A DNA stretch of 64,000 nt from Athripsodes cinereus. Lineage: Eukaryota; Arthropoda; Insecta; Trichoptera; Leptoceridae. The translations under genes and the position numbers were made by a program. Below the pieces are notes generated by a model. That model was given only the letters and a program-made list of their open reading frames with translations. It did no database searches and had not been told where the DNA came from. Shown here piece by piece: positions 45,861 through 58,800 of this stretch; the first letter of the stretch is position 1; each line of letters begins with the position of its first letter. The stretch is from positions 27,034,951 through 27,098,950 of the forward strand of contig OX388311.1 in NCBI GenBank assembly GCA_947579605.1. Reading direction: 5' to 3'.

Positions 45861-48062
45861 TTGGACATCTTTATAAAACCCTCCATTACAACATTATGGA
45901 ATGGGTGGATCCTAATATTCAAGAAGATTTACGTATTTAAATATCTATCTTTATTGAACATAAATAATAATAAGAAAACAAAATCCAAAATCCATTATAA
46001 GAAAAATAGGTCATGTCAAATGAAAGGAGGGTTTTTAAGAAAGGGATATTCAGTCGACAACACAGGACATATGTTTTTAGTATCTAATAATCAAATAGAA
46101 ACACGGCAAACATCCTACAGAAACGGGATATATTATTTACAATGTAATAGTAAAGTAGATATCTTCTTCCATTCTAAGTAAATTAATAATATTATTTAAT
46201 AATGTATTGATATAAATAAGAACGTTTGAGAGTCGACAAACAAAAAGGGGAGGTATTAAGTTGAATCAAAATGAAACTCCATTAGTGAAATGTACTCAAA
46301 TTATTGTTAACAAACTTTCAGTTCATGTTACTGTTATTATTATGGATGACATGGGTAAAACGTATCAAACAAAGTATGTAGACACATACTCATATTATAA
46401 TGTAGTATGCAATGAGTCAAATGAAAATCTAAGTCCAACTTAAATTAACAAAGTCACACAAAACGTTACTCGTTAAATTGAAAAACGGAGGCACAATTAG
46501 TAAAATGTATATTTTGTAAAGCATTTTAATAAAATCTGCGATATGATAAAAGTCTAAAAAAAATTTTTTTTTATAAACCAACACGTGCAAAAGTATATAT
46601 CAATCATAAAAAAGGTAGTATTTATAAATAGATATTCGGGTATTTTTATGAGTTCGATATCTTCAGGAAAAAATATTAATCAAGAAGAAATGTAGATGTA
46701 AAAATAGGTTTACAAGGAAGTAGTAATATTCTTTCATCAACGTATAAATTTCAATCGAAGTAAAGCAGTCATAATAACGAACAATAAAATTGATTATTAT
46801 TGTAGTCTTGATAAAGTGGCCGTAAATTCGGAAGATCTAAAAGGGATTTTGATTACAGACCTTGTGGAAGTAGAGCCTACTACTACTACTAGACATTATA
46901 CTGCTGTATTACAATCGGCTGATATAAATCAGAAACATGATTATTGGGAGAATCTACTATTATATTTGCAGGTGGCAATAAGAGGAACAAGACAATCAAT
47001 ATCTCGCAAAATAATAAACAATTAAGAAATTTATTAGCTATTAAAAGACGCTCTGTTCAATGAAACGACCCTTTGAATGAATGTAATTACTCGTATAAAT
47101 TATCACAATAAATCAAATGTAATGAATACAATAAAAACAGGAAAATTACTGTAATGTAAATATCTATTGTACCTGCATACTTTGAAATATGAAAGATTCC
47201 AGTTATATCGATACTGTACGACACTGACAAATTGATATTAAATTTTCAGAAAGTACGGAATGTATGAAGATATGAATTGAAAGATAGAAAAAGAATGGAG
47301 GCAAAAAAGCAGTGACATTAATAATAATACTTAGAATACACCTAGCGAGCAATAATATTAAATCCTCATCAAAAACATAAGTGAAGAAAATTCCGGGTTG
47401 AAGGAAACTATTCCCATAACAATAATACCTCACCAACCATAATATTCACTTCCCAACAGGATCCGATAATACCACAATAATATTATTATTATTTAGAGTT
47501 ATACATCTCCACAATATGTACCCGGTACCTAATGCGGTCATTACAGATATCACAATATATACCTATCTCATTCTACTTATGACATAGACATACCAATGTG
47601 AGTTGTCAAGATAAAAATGAGAAGATTCTACCATGACGATATTGTGGTCATGAGATTTCGATTAATTCATTCTGCCGATAGTTTTATCTGTGATGTAATT
47701 CAATACATTTCCTTATACTATTTTTTTCTGATTATAATAAAGGTTTCATTTATGATAATTACTAAAGGGAGGATAAAAATAAATTGGGATGAAGAATATT
47801 TATATCAAATAAATGAGATTAGATCTATGTAACTGATAAAATAGGAGATATAAGATATTATGATACAGAACATCATAATCATTTTTTCTTGAATGATAAA
47901 AAATATCTTGATAAGCTTCATAACACACTGAAACATATATTAAATATATACATTAAAGATTTTCCTTCAGGTTTTCAAGAGAAAATCACCTATATCATCC
48001 GGAATCAACGAAACATTTTTTTTTCAGGGAGAGTTCAGAGTTTATCAGAAAAACTGAATTAA
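45861..48062 (+). pseudogene. Run of unassigned open frames, possibly one or more broken genes
   Basis: Five open stretches follow on the same strand: 45861-46181 (106 codons; first ATG at 46020), 46261-46443, 46708-47025 (105 codons, no ATG start), 47617-47832, and 47829-48062 (77 codons, no ATG start, directly after a -1 shift from the previous one). The predicted peptides have mixed composition with Asp, Glu, Asn, Trp and Tyr rather than simple Lys/Asn/Ile runs. Stops and shifts separate them, so no intact gene exists. I do not recognise the family; an old viral insertion, a domesticated gene remnant or chance are all possible. In DNA this AT-rich a single 100-codon frame is not rare, so the clustering is the only argument. 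Confidence 0.25.
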
Positions 48063-48769
48063 TACTTTGCAACGCGAGAAAATAAATAATTGACGATATA
48101 TGAATAAATAAACGTTACTCTTATAAAGATCATCTCCGTAGTAATAAATTTAGATTACTTAATAATAATATGATATTACGAACCTCTTAACGTCGCTCGA
48201 GATTTTCATAAACAGCACGAAAACTGAATTATCATTCCATTATCCCCGTTGAGTGAAACTGCGTTAAGAGCTTGTCACATCAATTCAAATGATACTTAAT
48301 CCTTGCGACAAACTACAACAGTTATAGCACACCAAGTGACTATTAAGGGCTATATAATTATTATAAAAGGCCAAAGAAAACACTTCGATGATTAAAGATA
48401 AAAAAAAATGATATTATATGTATTTAGAAGATGACTGAGAACGAGAGAAAGGTGAGATTATAAAAATGTTTACAAACAAAATTAAAAAAAGCGATATAAA
48501 ACAAATCCATTAAAACCACGAAAGGTCAGTTCTTCATTGTTTGGTTAACTAAGAAACTCACTCCATACCTTAGTTCTTCTTATTATATTTAAGCAAAACT
48601 TATTTTAAGACAGAGTAAGGTGTGACAATATCGTTTCATCCATGATTTTAATAAAAGTATAAAAACAAACTCGCGAATAAAAAATTATCACTGCTACAAA
48701 ATAGTGAGGTGAAATACAGGGAGATGGGGTTGTAAAAAGTTACTAGCGAAAAGTACCTATTTTTTCATT
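48063..48769. other. No gene seen
   Basis: AT-rich non-coding spacer between the unassigned frames and a repeat B fragment. Confidence 0.4.
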
Positions 48770-48965
48770 CTTTCATGCATCCTCAACGTTGGTCATCACT
48801 TCATTAAAGGTCTCCCTGTCATATGCCAGTCACCAGACTATTACGTGCAGTTAGTCTATTTGCTGCCAACCAGAACTGCATGTAATAAAAATCAATAAAT
48901 ATTTAGATATTCGAGATGGGTGGCAAACCTCACAAGTGATATGAAATATTAAATGTCTACACATA
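48770..48965 (-). repeat. Repeat B, partial diverged copy
   Basis: Recognisable blocks are 'actgcatgtaataaaaatc', 'gagatgggtggcaaacctca' and 'gaaatattaaatgtct'. The left end is scrambled. Confidence 0.5.
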
Positions 48966-51295
48966 CTCTACTTAAATTATTGAATGGCGAAGTGATAATG
49001 AGATATTGACGAATATTTTAATGAGTACATTGTCAACGTAATGTAAATATGATGACATAATTTGTTCTTTATTATAATGCATAAAGCTGTGTGATAACAA
49101 GCGGAGCAGTGCCCCCATATTATATTATATTCATCGTTCAGAGTCGGGCATTATTCGTTATTCGTTAATTAACGCAGTTCAAAAATATATTAACTTTTAA
49201 GATATCTAAAAAAAAATCCCTTATTTATTAGAATACAGTAACTTTATTCCCCAGCCAAAAAAGTATTTTGCATGAAACTTACGCCTACGGAATTGGATAT
49301 TTTATGAAAAAAGTCTGGTATTTGAGTCTGGATTTTTATTAAACTTAAATATGCCCCTCATACCTTCACACTGATAAATAAATTGTATCGTTTAGGTGGA
49401 GTAGAACAGCTGAAGGAATCGATGAATCACAAGAAATTTTCAAATTTTACCCTTTCCCTCTAAATCCTTTACAGTTATTTATTTGAGAAACAACGAATAA
49501 ACGGGAAACGTTTTATTATATTTTTCATTAACGACTAACCATTACGAATTTTTGATTACCTGTTCCCAGCTCTGCCATCGCTCCCTTAGTGAATCAGCAG
49601 AGGATTGTAGAAGTAGTAGTTGTAGTAACAACGGTGAGGTAATATGAAGGCCTCGGAGGTGATTAAAATACCATTAGTCGCACAAACAGGAATCTTAATA
49701 TAATCCGATAATGCCCTCACGATTACACCAATGTCAGGAGACGACTGAAGTTACCCTCCGAACGATGATCTTTGGCGAGAAACAATTTAAAATGCCCTCC
49801 TTTAAAATATATAATAATTTTTTCTTAAGAATATTAATATTATAATAATATGGACATAATACATAGCGATTGCGTCATAAGGGAAAAAATAAGAAAACAT
49901 TAAAAAATCCAAAAAGCAATTGATTTAAACAATTATTTCCTTTAACAGAACGCAGTGTCTGGTTTGTTATCTGATTTATTACGAAGTCTTCACAGAAAAA
50001 ATAAACATGAAAATAACAGAATCAATTACTCTCACGTGTTTTAAATTGTTTATTCATGTATAACCAAAATTCACCATTTTTATGAAGAGATGTGCGAGGT
50101 ATGAATTGGAGATTGATTATCCTTTATTTGTTTTTACATACCACAAAATCCCTTTTTTACTTTAGTACATTAATCACAACAAATAATTACCTATATCATA
50201 TTATACTTTGTAACACAATATGCGAAATGAATAAGTTTGTTGAAGTTGATCGATGATTTTCACTGGGATTCTCCACACGTGTTCGGATTAAATAAGAGAG
50301 AATGAATTCAAAATTATAATGAATAAGATCAAACTATATTTCACATCTTTAATTTAATGAAGTAATAATTATTTGCAAATATTATAGCGGTGATATTATA
50401 AATGTTGTTACAAAATTCCTGATAAATATCTATAAATGAAATCGTAATTATTATAACCTAACGGTTCTGTTGTCCACAAGGTTTCCGACGGTCTAAACGT
50501 CCCAATTTTCCTATGACAACGACATCAAAACGTTGGGAAGAGCTAACTCAATTTATATATATAAAAAAACTCTGAATATAGGAAACTGATTTCTAAATGT
50601 TTACTTTTTTCTCTTAAAATGACGTAAAATTATGATTACCATTATCATGCCTTGCCTCTAATTCAAATATTAAACAAAATTATAATAAATATTTGATAAT
50701 GAAACCTAAGAGTAGACAACATTATAAACATTCTGTATTATGTATGAAAGAGGAAAATTTTAGAGCTAGGCAATGAAATAACATGAAAATATATATAAGT
50801 GAAAGAAAAATCACTGAAAGAATACTTGTTAATAGTTTTTTTTACACAGAGTTTGGCAAAGAACAAGACAAAAACATATTCATGATTAATTAAACTCTTC
50901 ATAGAAAGATGAGAAAGTATCAATTAATTGCTTTGTTTTTAGTTCATAAATAAAACAATTCATCATGATGACTTGATGTAGGTACACTAAGAATGTTAAA
51001 CAGAAAATTTTCAGCGACGCGTTGGCAGAAATACGATAGGTATAATAAAAACATGAACATAATCATGAGTATAAATCACGTGCCCTTTAATGAAATGTCA
51101 CAGCCTATAGATACACTTTAGCTTCGGGGTCACTACTTTGAAAACAACGATATATTCTCGATGTAAGATTTAATAAAGTAATATTAAAACGAAAATAGAA
51201 ATGAATTCATAAATGTTCGTTATGCGATACCAACGAACCAATTAACATATAATGTTTGTAATAACAGTTTTATCAGTGAAATGTTTATCAATTTA
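48966..51295. other. No gene seen
   Basis: AT-rich DNA with a slightly GC-richer patch at about 49560-49800. No open frame or known repeat was recognised. Confidence 0.4.
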
Positions 51296-51385
51296 TTTGA
51301 AAATTCACTGCACATTGGTTATGATATTACAAATTAGTACAAAGTAACATTATCAGTTATACAATTTAATGTACAGAGGGCGAGA
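51296..51385 (-). repeat. Repeat C copy
   Basis: It has 'ttcactgcacattggttatgatatt', then 'tacaatttaatgtacagagggcgag', in family order and minus orientation. It breaks off in the middle of the gagggcgagttt block. Confidence 0.6.
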
Positions 51386-51898
51386 AAATTTGTGTAAGCA
51401 AATAGAAAACGAGGGATCAACATAATTAATAAATGATAATTAGATATTAGATTAGAGGACGGACATAAGCGCACTAAACTGAAAGGGAAGAAAAAATAAT
51501 ATCACATCCCTAATGTGGAACATCATAATGTTGTAGCTGCATAGCAGAATTATAATTACTGTATTTATTAATGTTTTATTTCACTTGTTATATTTTCACG
51601 TGTGACAATGTTTAAAAATAGTAAAACAAAATTACAACATTAATTGTCATTGGCTTTTAACGTTAAAACTGTGATATTTATTGACATAAACAGATTTTCC
51701 CTCACATGGTAGATTGTACGATAAATTGTCGTAAGATGTAACAAAAAACTCATCCAATTTATATTTGGTAACCCCTGTAGCAAACATAATTTATATTAAA
51801 CGGTGTGAATGGCAGATCAAATCAAGCGATAAAGATACATGTCACATTTGTGTCATACACATAATATGTACCTATATACCTACAAAAACAAAGGCGTA
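51386..51898. other. No gene seen
   Basis: AT-rich spacer between a repeat C copy and a GC-richer segment. Confidence 0.4.
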
Positions 51899-52153
51899 TT
51901 ATGTTATGCGGGTTGAGACTTTCATGATCCGTTTCCGAAATCTCCAACTCCTGTCAACTGTGCTTTTCGTACCGTCTGGGATGGGGGTGATCAGAATTAT
52001 TCCTGAGAGATTATACCCACTTCCGCAAAACATCAAGGGCACCAGATGGGTTGAACCTTCAAGAAACAACTTGAATGAGATTAAATTACACAGATACACG
52101 CACAGGACGTGTAGGTAAATAGATACAGTGATTATGTAAAGTTGTGGTGACAT
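51899..52153 (-). other. Unassigned GC-richer segment with open frames on both strands
   Basis: An 84-codon minus-strand frame and an overlapping plus-strand frame (51765-52118) span a segment of higher GC and complexity than its surroundings. Neither has a motif I know. It resembles part of an interspersed repeat more than an exon, since no splice-site pair frames it. Confidence 0.25.
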
Positions 52154-53980
52154 CTTAGGTGCGTAGGTAGGTCTAACAGAAGAATAACACTCGACTCTGT
52201 TAAAATCTTTTGGTATCCTATTTGACTAAGTCTTGCGTGACCGGACATATATGTATGTAGGTTAATTACAAGAATAGTTCGAAAGTTAATGTAAAAATTG
52301 CGGGAATAATAATACAAGGATTTACCTGGTTATACCACCTTTTAAAAATGCAATAGCGATTAAGTCACAATGTATGAGAGATGCCGTGATTTATTTTCGT
52401 TTAACATGATACAACATTGTATGTATGTAAGTATATAGGTAGGTACTTATATTTGTTCCAGGTGAAAAACTAACTTTCCGACATGAATAAAGCGCGGAGA
52501 GAATAAATCAGAAAGAAAGGTTTAATAAAGACAAGCCAAATTATGGTCGGTTGTGATTTATGAACAGCCATAATAATCCCGTGTTGCTGCATAGCTGTCA
52601 CACATCTTATGTACTGGTACTATGTAGCTACGTGATGTTAATACGTGAGACCCTTTGCGTTACCTACATCCCTGATACTACTTACCTAATTCAACAATAC
52701 GGCAGAATGATGTAATGTACAATAAATATCGTGATTCACACTCTTATGAACCTTCCATAATCTGTTTGACATAGTACTTGTATTAAATGTACATACCTAT
52801 ATCTCTTCATCACGACAAAAATCAGCAAGGATAAAAACGAAGGAGGGATCTTCGTAACTTCCTTGATTCCTGATCAAAGTAGGTATAATCTGAATAACTT
52901 GAAACTCTAATATGTAATTATTTCCCTTTAGATTTATTTTAAAGAACCTTAATTGCGGAGAAAATATTTTATACGGCATCATATTATTCTACGATTTTTA
53001 CCACGTATAACTTAGAAGTGGTCTGTAACAAAAAGATTATTGAGAATTTTTCCGTTAGGATAATACGACATACGTATGCAGGACTGGTAACGGGAACTCC
53101 TCAAAAACAAACAAGTGTTTGAACTCTGTAACATAATACAATACCTAGTAGGTATTGTATCGTATAATCATCGGGTTTCTTTCATCACACGAACAACACA
53201 TTATTTTTCCACAGTCCAACACAACGCCCTGCTAAAAGTATTCCGCATAACCCTCAACAGAAGCGGATTGTGCTACAACAGTACTACAGTGTCGGAGAAA
53301 ACGTATTCAACGCTATTCATCTATTGTCACTTGAAATGATGCAAAACACACAACATCTAAAGACGGAGTAAAATATAGAGATACAAGTACAAAATAAAAT
53401 CTGAAAATGTTGTCTAGTATGACTCTGTCCTCACTCGTGATAATGAAAAAAAAAGAAAAGAACAAATATTTGTTCGGAACGACCCGCATCAAACCCTCGC
53501 ATACTGTGAGTAAAGATTTTTTCATCCCTCATATCACAAGAACATCCAAAATGAAGAATACGGTATACAATGTTTGGGGATAATATCTACACAAAATTTT
53601 CCATACATCACAAAAAGGTATAATGAAGGAAAAACATCTAAGGAAAATATTACGAAACTATTAAACACGTTTTTCATAATGAAATCAGTGTACGTTTGAT
53701 TTATATGTACTATTTTCCTTGTGTATTATATCATATAGGGTATCTACTCATTCACTTGTAATTCAAGATACCTAACTATTGCGTTCTATCTAGAAAAACA
53801 TTTTTTTTTAAATAACACAATGTTTAAAGAACATTGAAGTTGGAAGTAATTGGTGTAATTTTGGGGAATCAGACATGTACATGGTACATTCTGATTACGT
53901 GAATAGTTAATGTTATTTTTTTTTAAACAAATTAAAAAGAAAAATTTTCATGGTTAATTAATAGGAAGTATGACTGTAAA
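52154..53980. other. No gene seen
   Basis: AT-rich DNA with several 60-75-codon chance frames. None has a recognisable motif or neighbouring splice signals. Confidence 0.4.
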
Positions 53981-54286
53981 ATGATCTTAAAAGTTCAATC
54001 GATATCAGCAAATATTCATCTCACAGTAGGTGATCAGAAACTTAATGCACCGCTTAAGGCCGCACGGTGCCGGCGACCTGTCCACGCAACCACGGCCCCT
54101 CCAAATTCTATCGATAGAGAAAACTATAAGAAAATCTCATACCCTCTTGGAAATCACTTCGAAAAAAAACAGAATAACCAGGCAATAGAAAAACGAGCCG
54201 CTGTGATGTCCAAAACTTACCCAAGTGCACATTTCAGTAACATGCTTAGGAAAACGCTAGACGGTCGTTCGCTAACATTATTATGA
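53981..54286 (+). CDS. Unassigned 101-codon open frame
   Basis: An ATG-started frame of 101 codons whose middle part (about residues 25-45) coincides with a GC-rich pocket encoding Ala, Arg and Pro-rich sequence. The predicted protein is basic and has no signal peptide, membrane segment or known motif. There is no neighbouring gene to give it context. It may be a chance frame, a small exon or a piece of an old element; I do not recognise it. Confidence 0.15.
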   Translation: MILKVQSISANIHLTVGDQKLNAPLKAARCRRPVHATTAPPNSIDRENYKKISYPLGNHFEKKQNNQAIEKRAAVMSKTYPSAHFSNMLRKTLDGRSLTLL

Positions 54287-55902
54287 AGCTTTTATATAAT
54301 GATCAAGCAGCGTATTATAAATTGGGTAGCTACAAACTGTCATACGAAAACGTAAACTAGGTATGTTTGTTTAAAGACAACTATCAATAGATAGATACAC
54401 CTAAACGATAGGTTAAAAGTTTAATAATTCAAATGATATTGAGTCACTATTGTATCTACATAGTCTACATACACAACAATCTACATTGGATATTATTTAT
54501 ACGATAGAATTGAATGATATCATTAATCAAAACGCGTACATAGTTCAACAATATAATATCGTAACATAATAGATGGGCAAAACTTCCGGAGCACAACAAC
54601 TGTGTACCTAGCATCATTGCTATTTATTATGATAGTCAAATATAATCGATAAATATTAAATTAGTTAGCGTTGTAATGTCCACAACACACACACATCCAT
54701 ATAAAGGCCTAACTTTGTAGTGCTATGAGAAATATAATCAATATTTTATAAATGTGATTTGATGAAAGTTTATGGTCAATATTTAAATATAAAACATAAT
54801 GAAGGAACATATATGAGAATAAAAGATGACTTGTAATCGGCTTTCAAAAGCTTTCACAGCGATTATCTATTAGTATTTATTTTTGGGTTTACTAGATTCC
54901 CGAAAGCTTGGAGCGTTTTTAATAAGGTACAAACTTTTATACAACAATTTATTATTGTTGAGTGTTGATATTTAGTATAACTAACGCACGATCGGTTTGC
55001 TAGACTCCGAGGTGGTGATCTATACTGAATAATGTAAAAGCAAATATAACAGTTCGTTAAGATTTAGAGGGTAGGCCCCTACGGGAAGGTGGGGTCATTT
55101 TGGGTCCAGACGTGGAATTCTTGGAACTTGTGTAGGCACTGACGATGGACTAGTTCCAGAACGGCCTCTGCCATTAAACAAAATAAAAAGTGAAAGTTAA
55201 CAATATTCTATGTGTTTCCCTGGTTTTTATTCATTTGTTAAAATTAACTTTTACATAATCAAATCTAAATTATGTTAATCGTTAAATACATTTTTGACGT
55301 AAGAACAAACAAACGTTGTTGAATTAACATAAATCTTATAAAATTTTCATTATAGTTGCATTATTTCTCATTCCCAGTAACTCTATTAAAAACTGAAATA
55401 AATAATAACGAAAATACGTTTCAGTAACGATTAAAATTAACCCAACTTTTTCAATATTACCATTACAGATTTTTAAACTAAAAAAAGATTTTATGAAAAT
55501 CCCATTTGATTTCAAATTGACTAATTCATTAGAGGCGTGATCTGAATTACGATTAAGTCTTTTGATGAAAAGGATATTATTTAACGAAAAACGTCCTTCG
55601 TCGCAGAGAATGGGAGGGAGCAAGGGCGCGGGGATATTAAAATGAATCCTATTCAGAAATATATTTAATTGGTTGTGAACTGGGGGATAGCTTATTACGT
55701 TAAAAGTAATCACAGTGAGTTATTATTTAGTTATGTATTTTGTAATTATTCAGAATTGTTGAATTTAAAATAGCAATTTTGTCTTAATTTACTACTAAAA
55801 TAATATAATAATAATCGGATTTAGTGAAAAGTAGTCAATATATAATTATATATTTTAACATTTGTGCTGGAATTCATGTTCAGAATTTATACTACTTCTA
55901 CT
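54287..55902. other. No gene seen
   Basis: AT-rich DNA. A GC-richer patch at about 55060-55175 has stops in all frames. The 125-codon minus frame at 55336-55713 has no recognisable motif and is treated as chance. Confidence 0.35.
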
Positions 55903-56160
55903 ACTATACCATCACGGCATATCCCACAAGTGGGGTAGCCAGCAGACCAGCTGCATGTAATAAACATGCAAACTGTCCTCTGCGTGCCAATATACAATGA
56001 AGACATTCAGGATGGGTGGCAAACCTCATCGCTGAATTTAAGATGTAAAATGTCTTATTTTTTTCGAACACCTGGCTTTTACAGGACACTCGAAAAATTA
56101 CGGAGAAGAGTGGGAGACCAATTATTTACCGGGTGCTCCACGGGATATGCTCAGAATTTA
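55903..56160 (-). repeat. Repeat B, best-preserved copy
   Basis: About 258 bp from 'ctataccatcacggcatatccc' to 'ggtgctccacgggatatg', with a (tac)n run before it that is the reverse of a (tag)n-type tail. On the minus strand it ends CTACCCCACTTG...GGATATGCCGTGATGGTATAG. That end is close to the LINE-C 3' end (CTACCCCACTTGGGACACGGCGTGAGGGTATAG when spaced out). There is no sizeable protein conserved between copies, so it looks like a non-autonomous element moved by LINE-C-type machinery. Other copies lie at 833, 26262, 27411, 28046, 29040, 48770, 59355 and 63005. Confidence 0.8.
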
Positions 56161-57485
56161 TAGCATATTTTTATTTCTCTTGAGGAAATGAATGTCAAAT
56201 TCATCAGAAATTGATTGCATGTAAAAGACGTTATGAAAATTGAAACACGAATCTAAAAATGACCACCGCTTACTGATGGTAAATTGCTTAAGTACACTGC
56301 GGTAAATTATTAATATGTTCATATGAAAATGAGTCGTACTATGAATATACCCAGCTGGAAATGCATATGATGCAGAAACATTTTCAATTAAGATTAATAT
56401 AGGCAGGTTCTCGTTATGTAAAATCTTGGTAGGTATGTATTTATAAATGGAATCAATACATAAACCAAATATATTGAAACTACAGCTTACCTATGTAAGT
56501 ACGATACATTATTAACCTCTTACTGTTTACGTTTTAGTCAGGTTAACAGCTCTACTAGAATAGAATAATGCAAATCTGTTGATCGTCCAATCAAATCAAC
56601 GCCAAACGGTTAAACTCAATTCTTGCTGATTGCTTTTGGTAGTTCAGTACCAAAATCCGAATACCGTCTAGACAAAACGAAACCATTGTGATCGGCAAAG
56701 TGAAATATTAACGAAGACCTGAACGAATGTTTCATTAATCAAATTATCTTTTTCCTCTGTCTTTTCACCTTGAATCGACGTATGCATCGGCCTCGATTTA
56801 TAAAACAAAGCGCATAATATGTTACTGGTAAGAATAATTAGTAGGTTATATTGATTAAAATCTATTTGATAAAGGATTCGAATCTCTATATTGTAGGTAA
56901 GTACACGAACCCATGTAATTTATTGTAAAATCAGAAATAACCTTTAAATTCCTGGCATTCACTGTTGAATAAGATAAGGGACTGCACTTACTATGTAAAT
57001 CTACAGCAAATTCCGATTAGACAATTTACACGAAATATACGCAGTACATGGTTGAATAATCTAAGTGAATAATTTGGAGATAATAAATCATGCCGATGGT
57101 GTAGTGGTGGGGATTTATTTACATATTATACACCGACAGAGACAGTGTATATCTATTAGAAGCACCTCAAGTATTCAATCTACTCTTTGAAGAACGCGTC
57201 GCTATAATTGAGTTAAATGAAAATATAAAGTAACACACGAAATTCAATGCCATTGAGGCTAACAACCTAGAATACAGCACATATAAAACTCTTATAGACA
57301 CTAATTATAAATAAGTTAACAAAGAGATTTAAATTAAATATCAAAGACAATTAATTACATTGAAATTAACTATCCAGCACATGGAAAATTATCAAGATTT
57401 TATCTTCAACTTAATAAACCTAGTGATAATTTTCACCAAACCATATTACCCACAAGACTTATTAAGAACAACACATATTTATTTA
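56161..57485. other. No gene seen
   Basis: AT-rich DNA. A text near 57090-57115 (gatggtgtagtggtgggg) hints at a box A of a SINE head but has no B box. Confidence 0.35.
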
Positions 57486-57532
57486 TTTATTTTATTCATT
57501 TACATGGTACTTATTTATTCATTTACATGGTA
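57486..57532. repeat. Tandem duplication, about 23 bp twice
   Basis: The unit 'ttatttattcatttacatggtac' occurs twice in a row, the first time with one extra T. Confidence 0.8.
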
Positions 57533-57639
57533 CACAACAGATGAAAGACACATAAATATAACATGTAAGCGACAAAAAAACATTCCAATAGTCTTACATC
57601 CAAACAGTGCACACTTCAGCAATAACTCACAAAACTATC

Positions 57640-57735
57640 ATAGAAAATCTTACACACAATACATTCATTCACAATACATCCATTCACCCAATTTCGCACA
57701 CATAATACATTCATTCGCACAAACACATTCACACT
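57640..57735. repeat. Imperfect tandem repeat of 'attcattcacaatacat' type
   Basis: Short units built from cattcac/acatt recur with variation. They generate the low-complexity His/Ser-rich open frame at 57360-57758, which is therefore not a gene. Confidence 0.6.
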
Positions 57736-57894
57736 TCCCAAATGTACCTATGCAATAACAATACAAAACAAACTCTAAAAAAAGGAAAATCAAAAACTTT
57801 AAAAAGAGACTAAAAACAAATACTATCCCAACACTTCACATTTTATCATATTCTAATTAACATAGGTATATACAATTAATAACAGCTTCCAGCT

Positions 57895-58035
57895 GACGTA
57901 TTTGGTGGCTGATGATAGGGTCTCGGACTTTGAATCGAGAGATCTCGAGTACAATACCTCCCGTTGTCGGCGATCTACTCCACCTTCACGACCTACTCCA
58001 CTCCATCACCCGTGGAAAATGGCGTGATGACAAGA
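57895..58035 (+). mobile_element. tRNA-derived SINE-like element
   Basis: It begins 'ggtggctgatgatagg', an A-box-like start, followed by an anticodon-arm-like 'ctcggactttgaatcgag' and a weak B box 'gagtacaatacc'. A C-rich body and an (aatg)n-like tail (gaatgaatgaatgc) follow. Its head resembles the minus-strand copy at 58580-58800. Confidence 0.45.
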
Positions 58036-58471
58036 ATGAATGAATGCATAGAATGTTTAGCGTCTATTTGTAACTTTTTGATTTACGTCAAAGCTGTTAA
58101 TTCAAACGAGGATGTTATGTAAATTTGTCGTGTATCTTTATTTCCCAAAATCCGCCCACTCAATAGCCTATTTTAGTTATTTTTATCAATTTATATCCGA
58201 AACAATTCGAGTCGCTGCTACAATTTTTACCTTCAAATATATACTTATTAATCTTAATTTAATCAAATATCTTAAAACCGCATTCCTTTACGATGCAACC
58301 AGGTATTTTTACGTTATAATAAACAAGCTATTGAATTAATAAATGAATTCGATGATAAGAGCAAAGTAAAACATATGAGAATTTTAATAAAATAACGATA
58401 AGTATAACATTGTCAGCTATAAAACACGTGTTATTACTTCATAAAATGAGTTGTTTTGATATTGTTAATCA
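58036..58471. other. No gene seen
   Basis: AT-rich spacer between two SINE-like elements. Confidence 0.4.
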
Positions 58472-58531
58472 ATGGTGTTTGTTTTGAAGAGTCTGGGTCT
58501 ATTAGTACTTTTGGGAGAAAACTGGAACAGA

Positions 58532-58565
58532 ACATGTATATACAACCTGGACATGTATATACAAC
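58532..58565. repeat. Tandem repeat, 2 x 19 bp
   Basis: acatgtatatacaac recurs after 19 bases. It lies at the tail side of the minus-strand SINE. Confidence 0.75.
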
Positions 58566-58579
58566 ATTATACATACTTC

Positions 58580-58800
58580 TCTCTTAGATTGAGAACACAT
58601 AATTTATCCATTCAATGTTTACCTTTAAATAAATTTGGGTTTATAACAGACCAAAATACATCCCATATACCCACACAGGTAAGTAATGTGCTTGCGTTGC
58701 GGAGTAGGTTGGAAGCGGAGAGAATCGGACCCAGGATATCTCGATCGAAAGTTCGAAATTCTAACATCAGTCCAATCAGCCACCTCATATTTTGTAGCAT
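58580..58800 (-). mobile_element. tRNA-derived SINE
   Basis: On the minus strand, box A tggctgattgg (one mismatch to TRGCNNAGYGG) is followed after about 45 bases by a B box gggtccgattc. Both fit a polymerase III internal promoter. The downstream body is AT-rich and ends near a short tandem repeat. The head is similar to 57895-58035. The plus-strand frame 58472-58807 across it is a by-product. Confidence 0.5.

Noticed and set aside
55336..55713. 125-codon minus-strand frame
   Set aside because: No motif, no splice or promoter context; frames of this length are not rare in such AT-rich DNA.
57360..57758. 132-codon plus-strand frame
   Set aside because: It is produced by tandem and low-complexity cattcac-type repeats, and the peptide is His/Ser/Asn-rich without any motif.
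57907..57950. CTGATGAT text that could start another hammerhead-like motif
   Set aside because: No GAAA follows at the right distance and stem I cannot form; the text is better explained as a SINE head.
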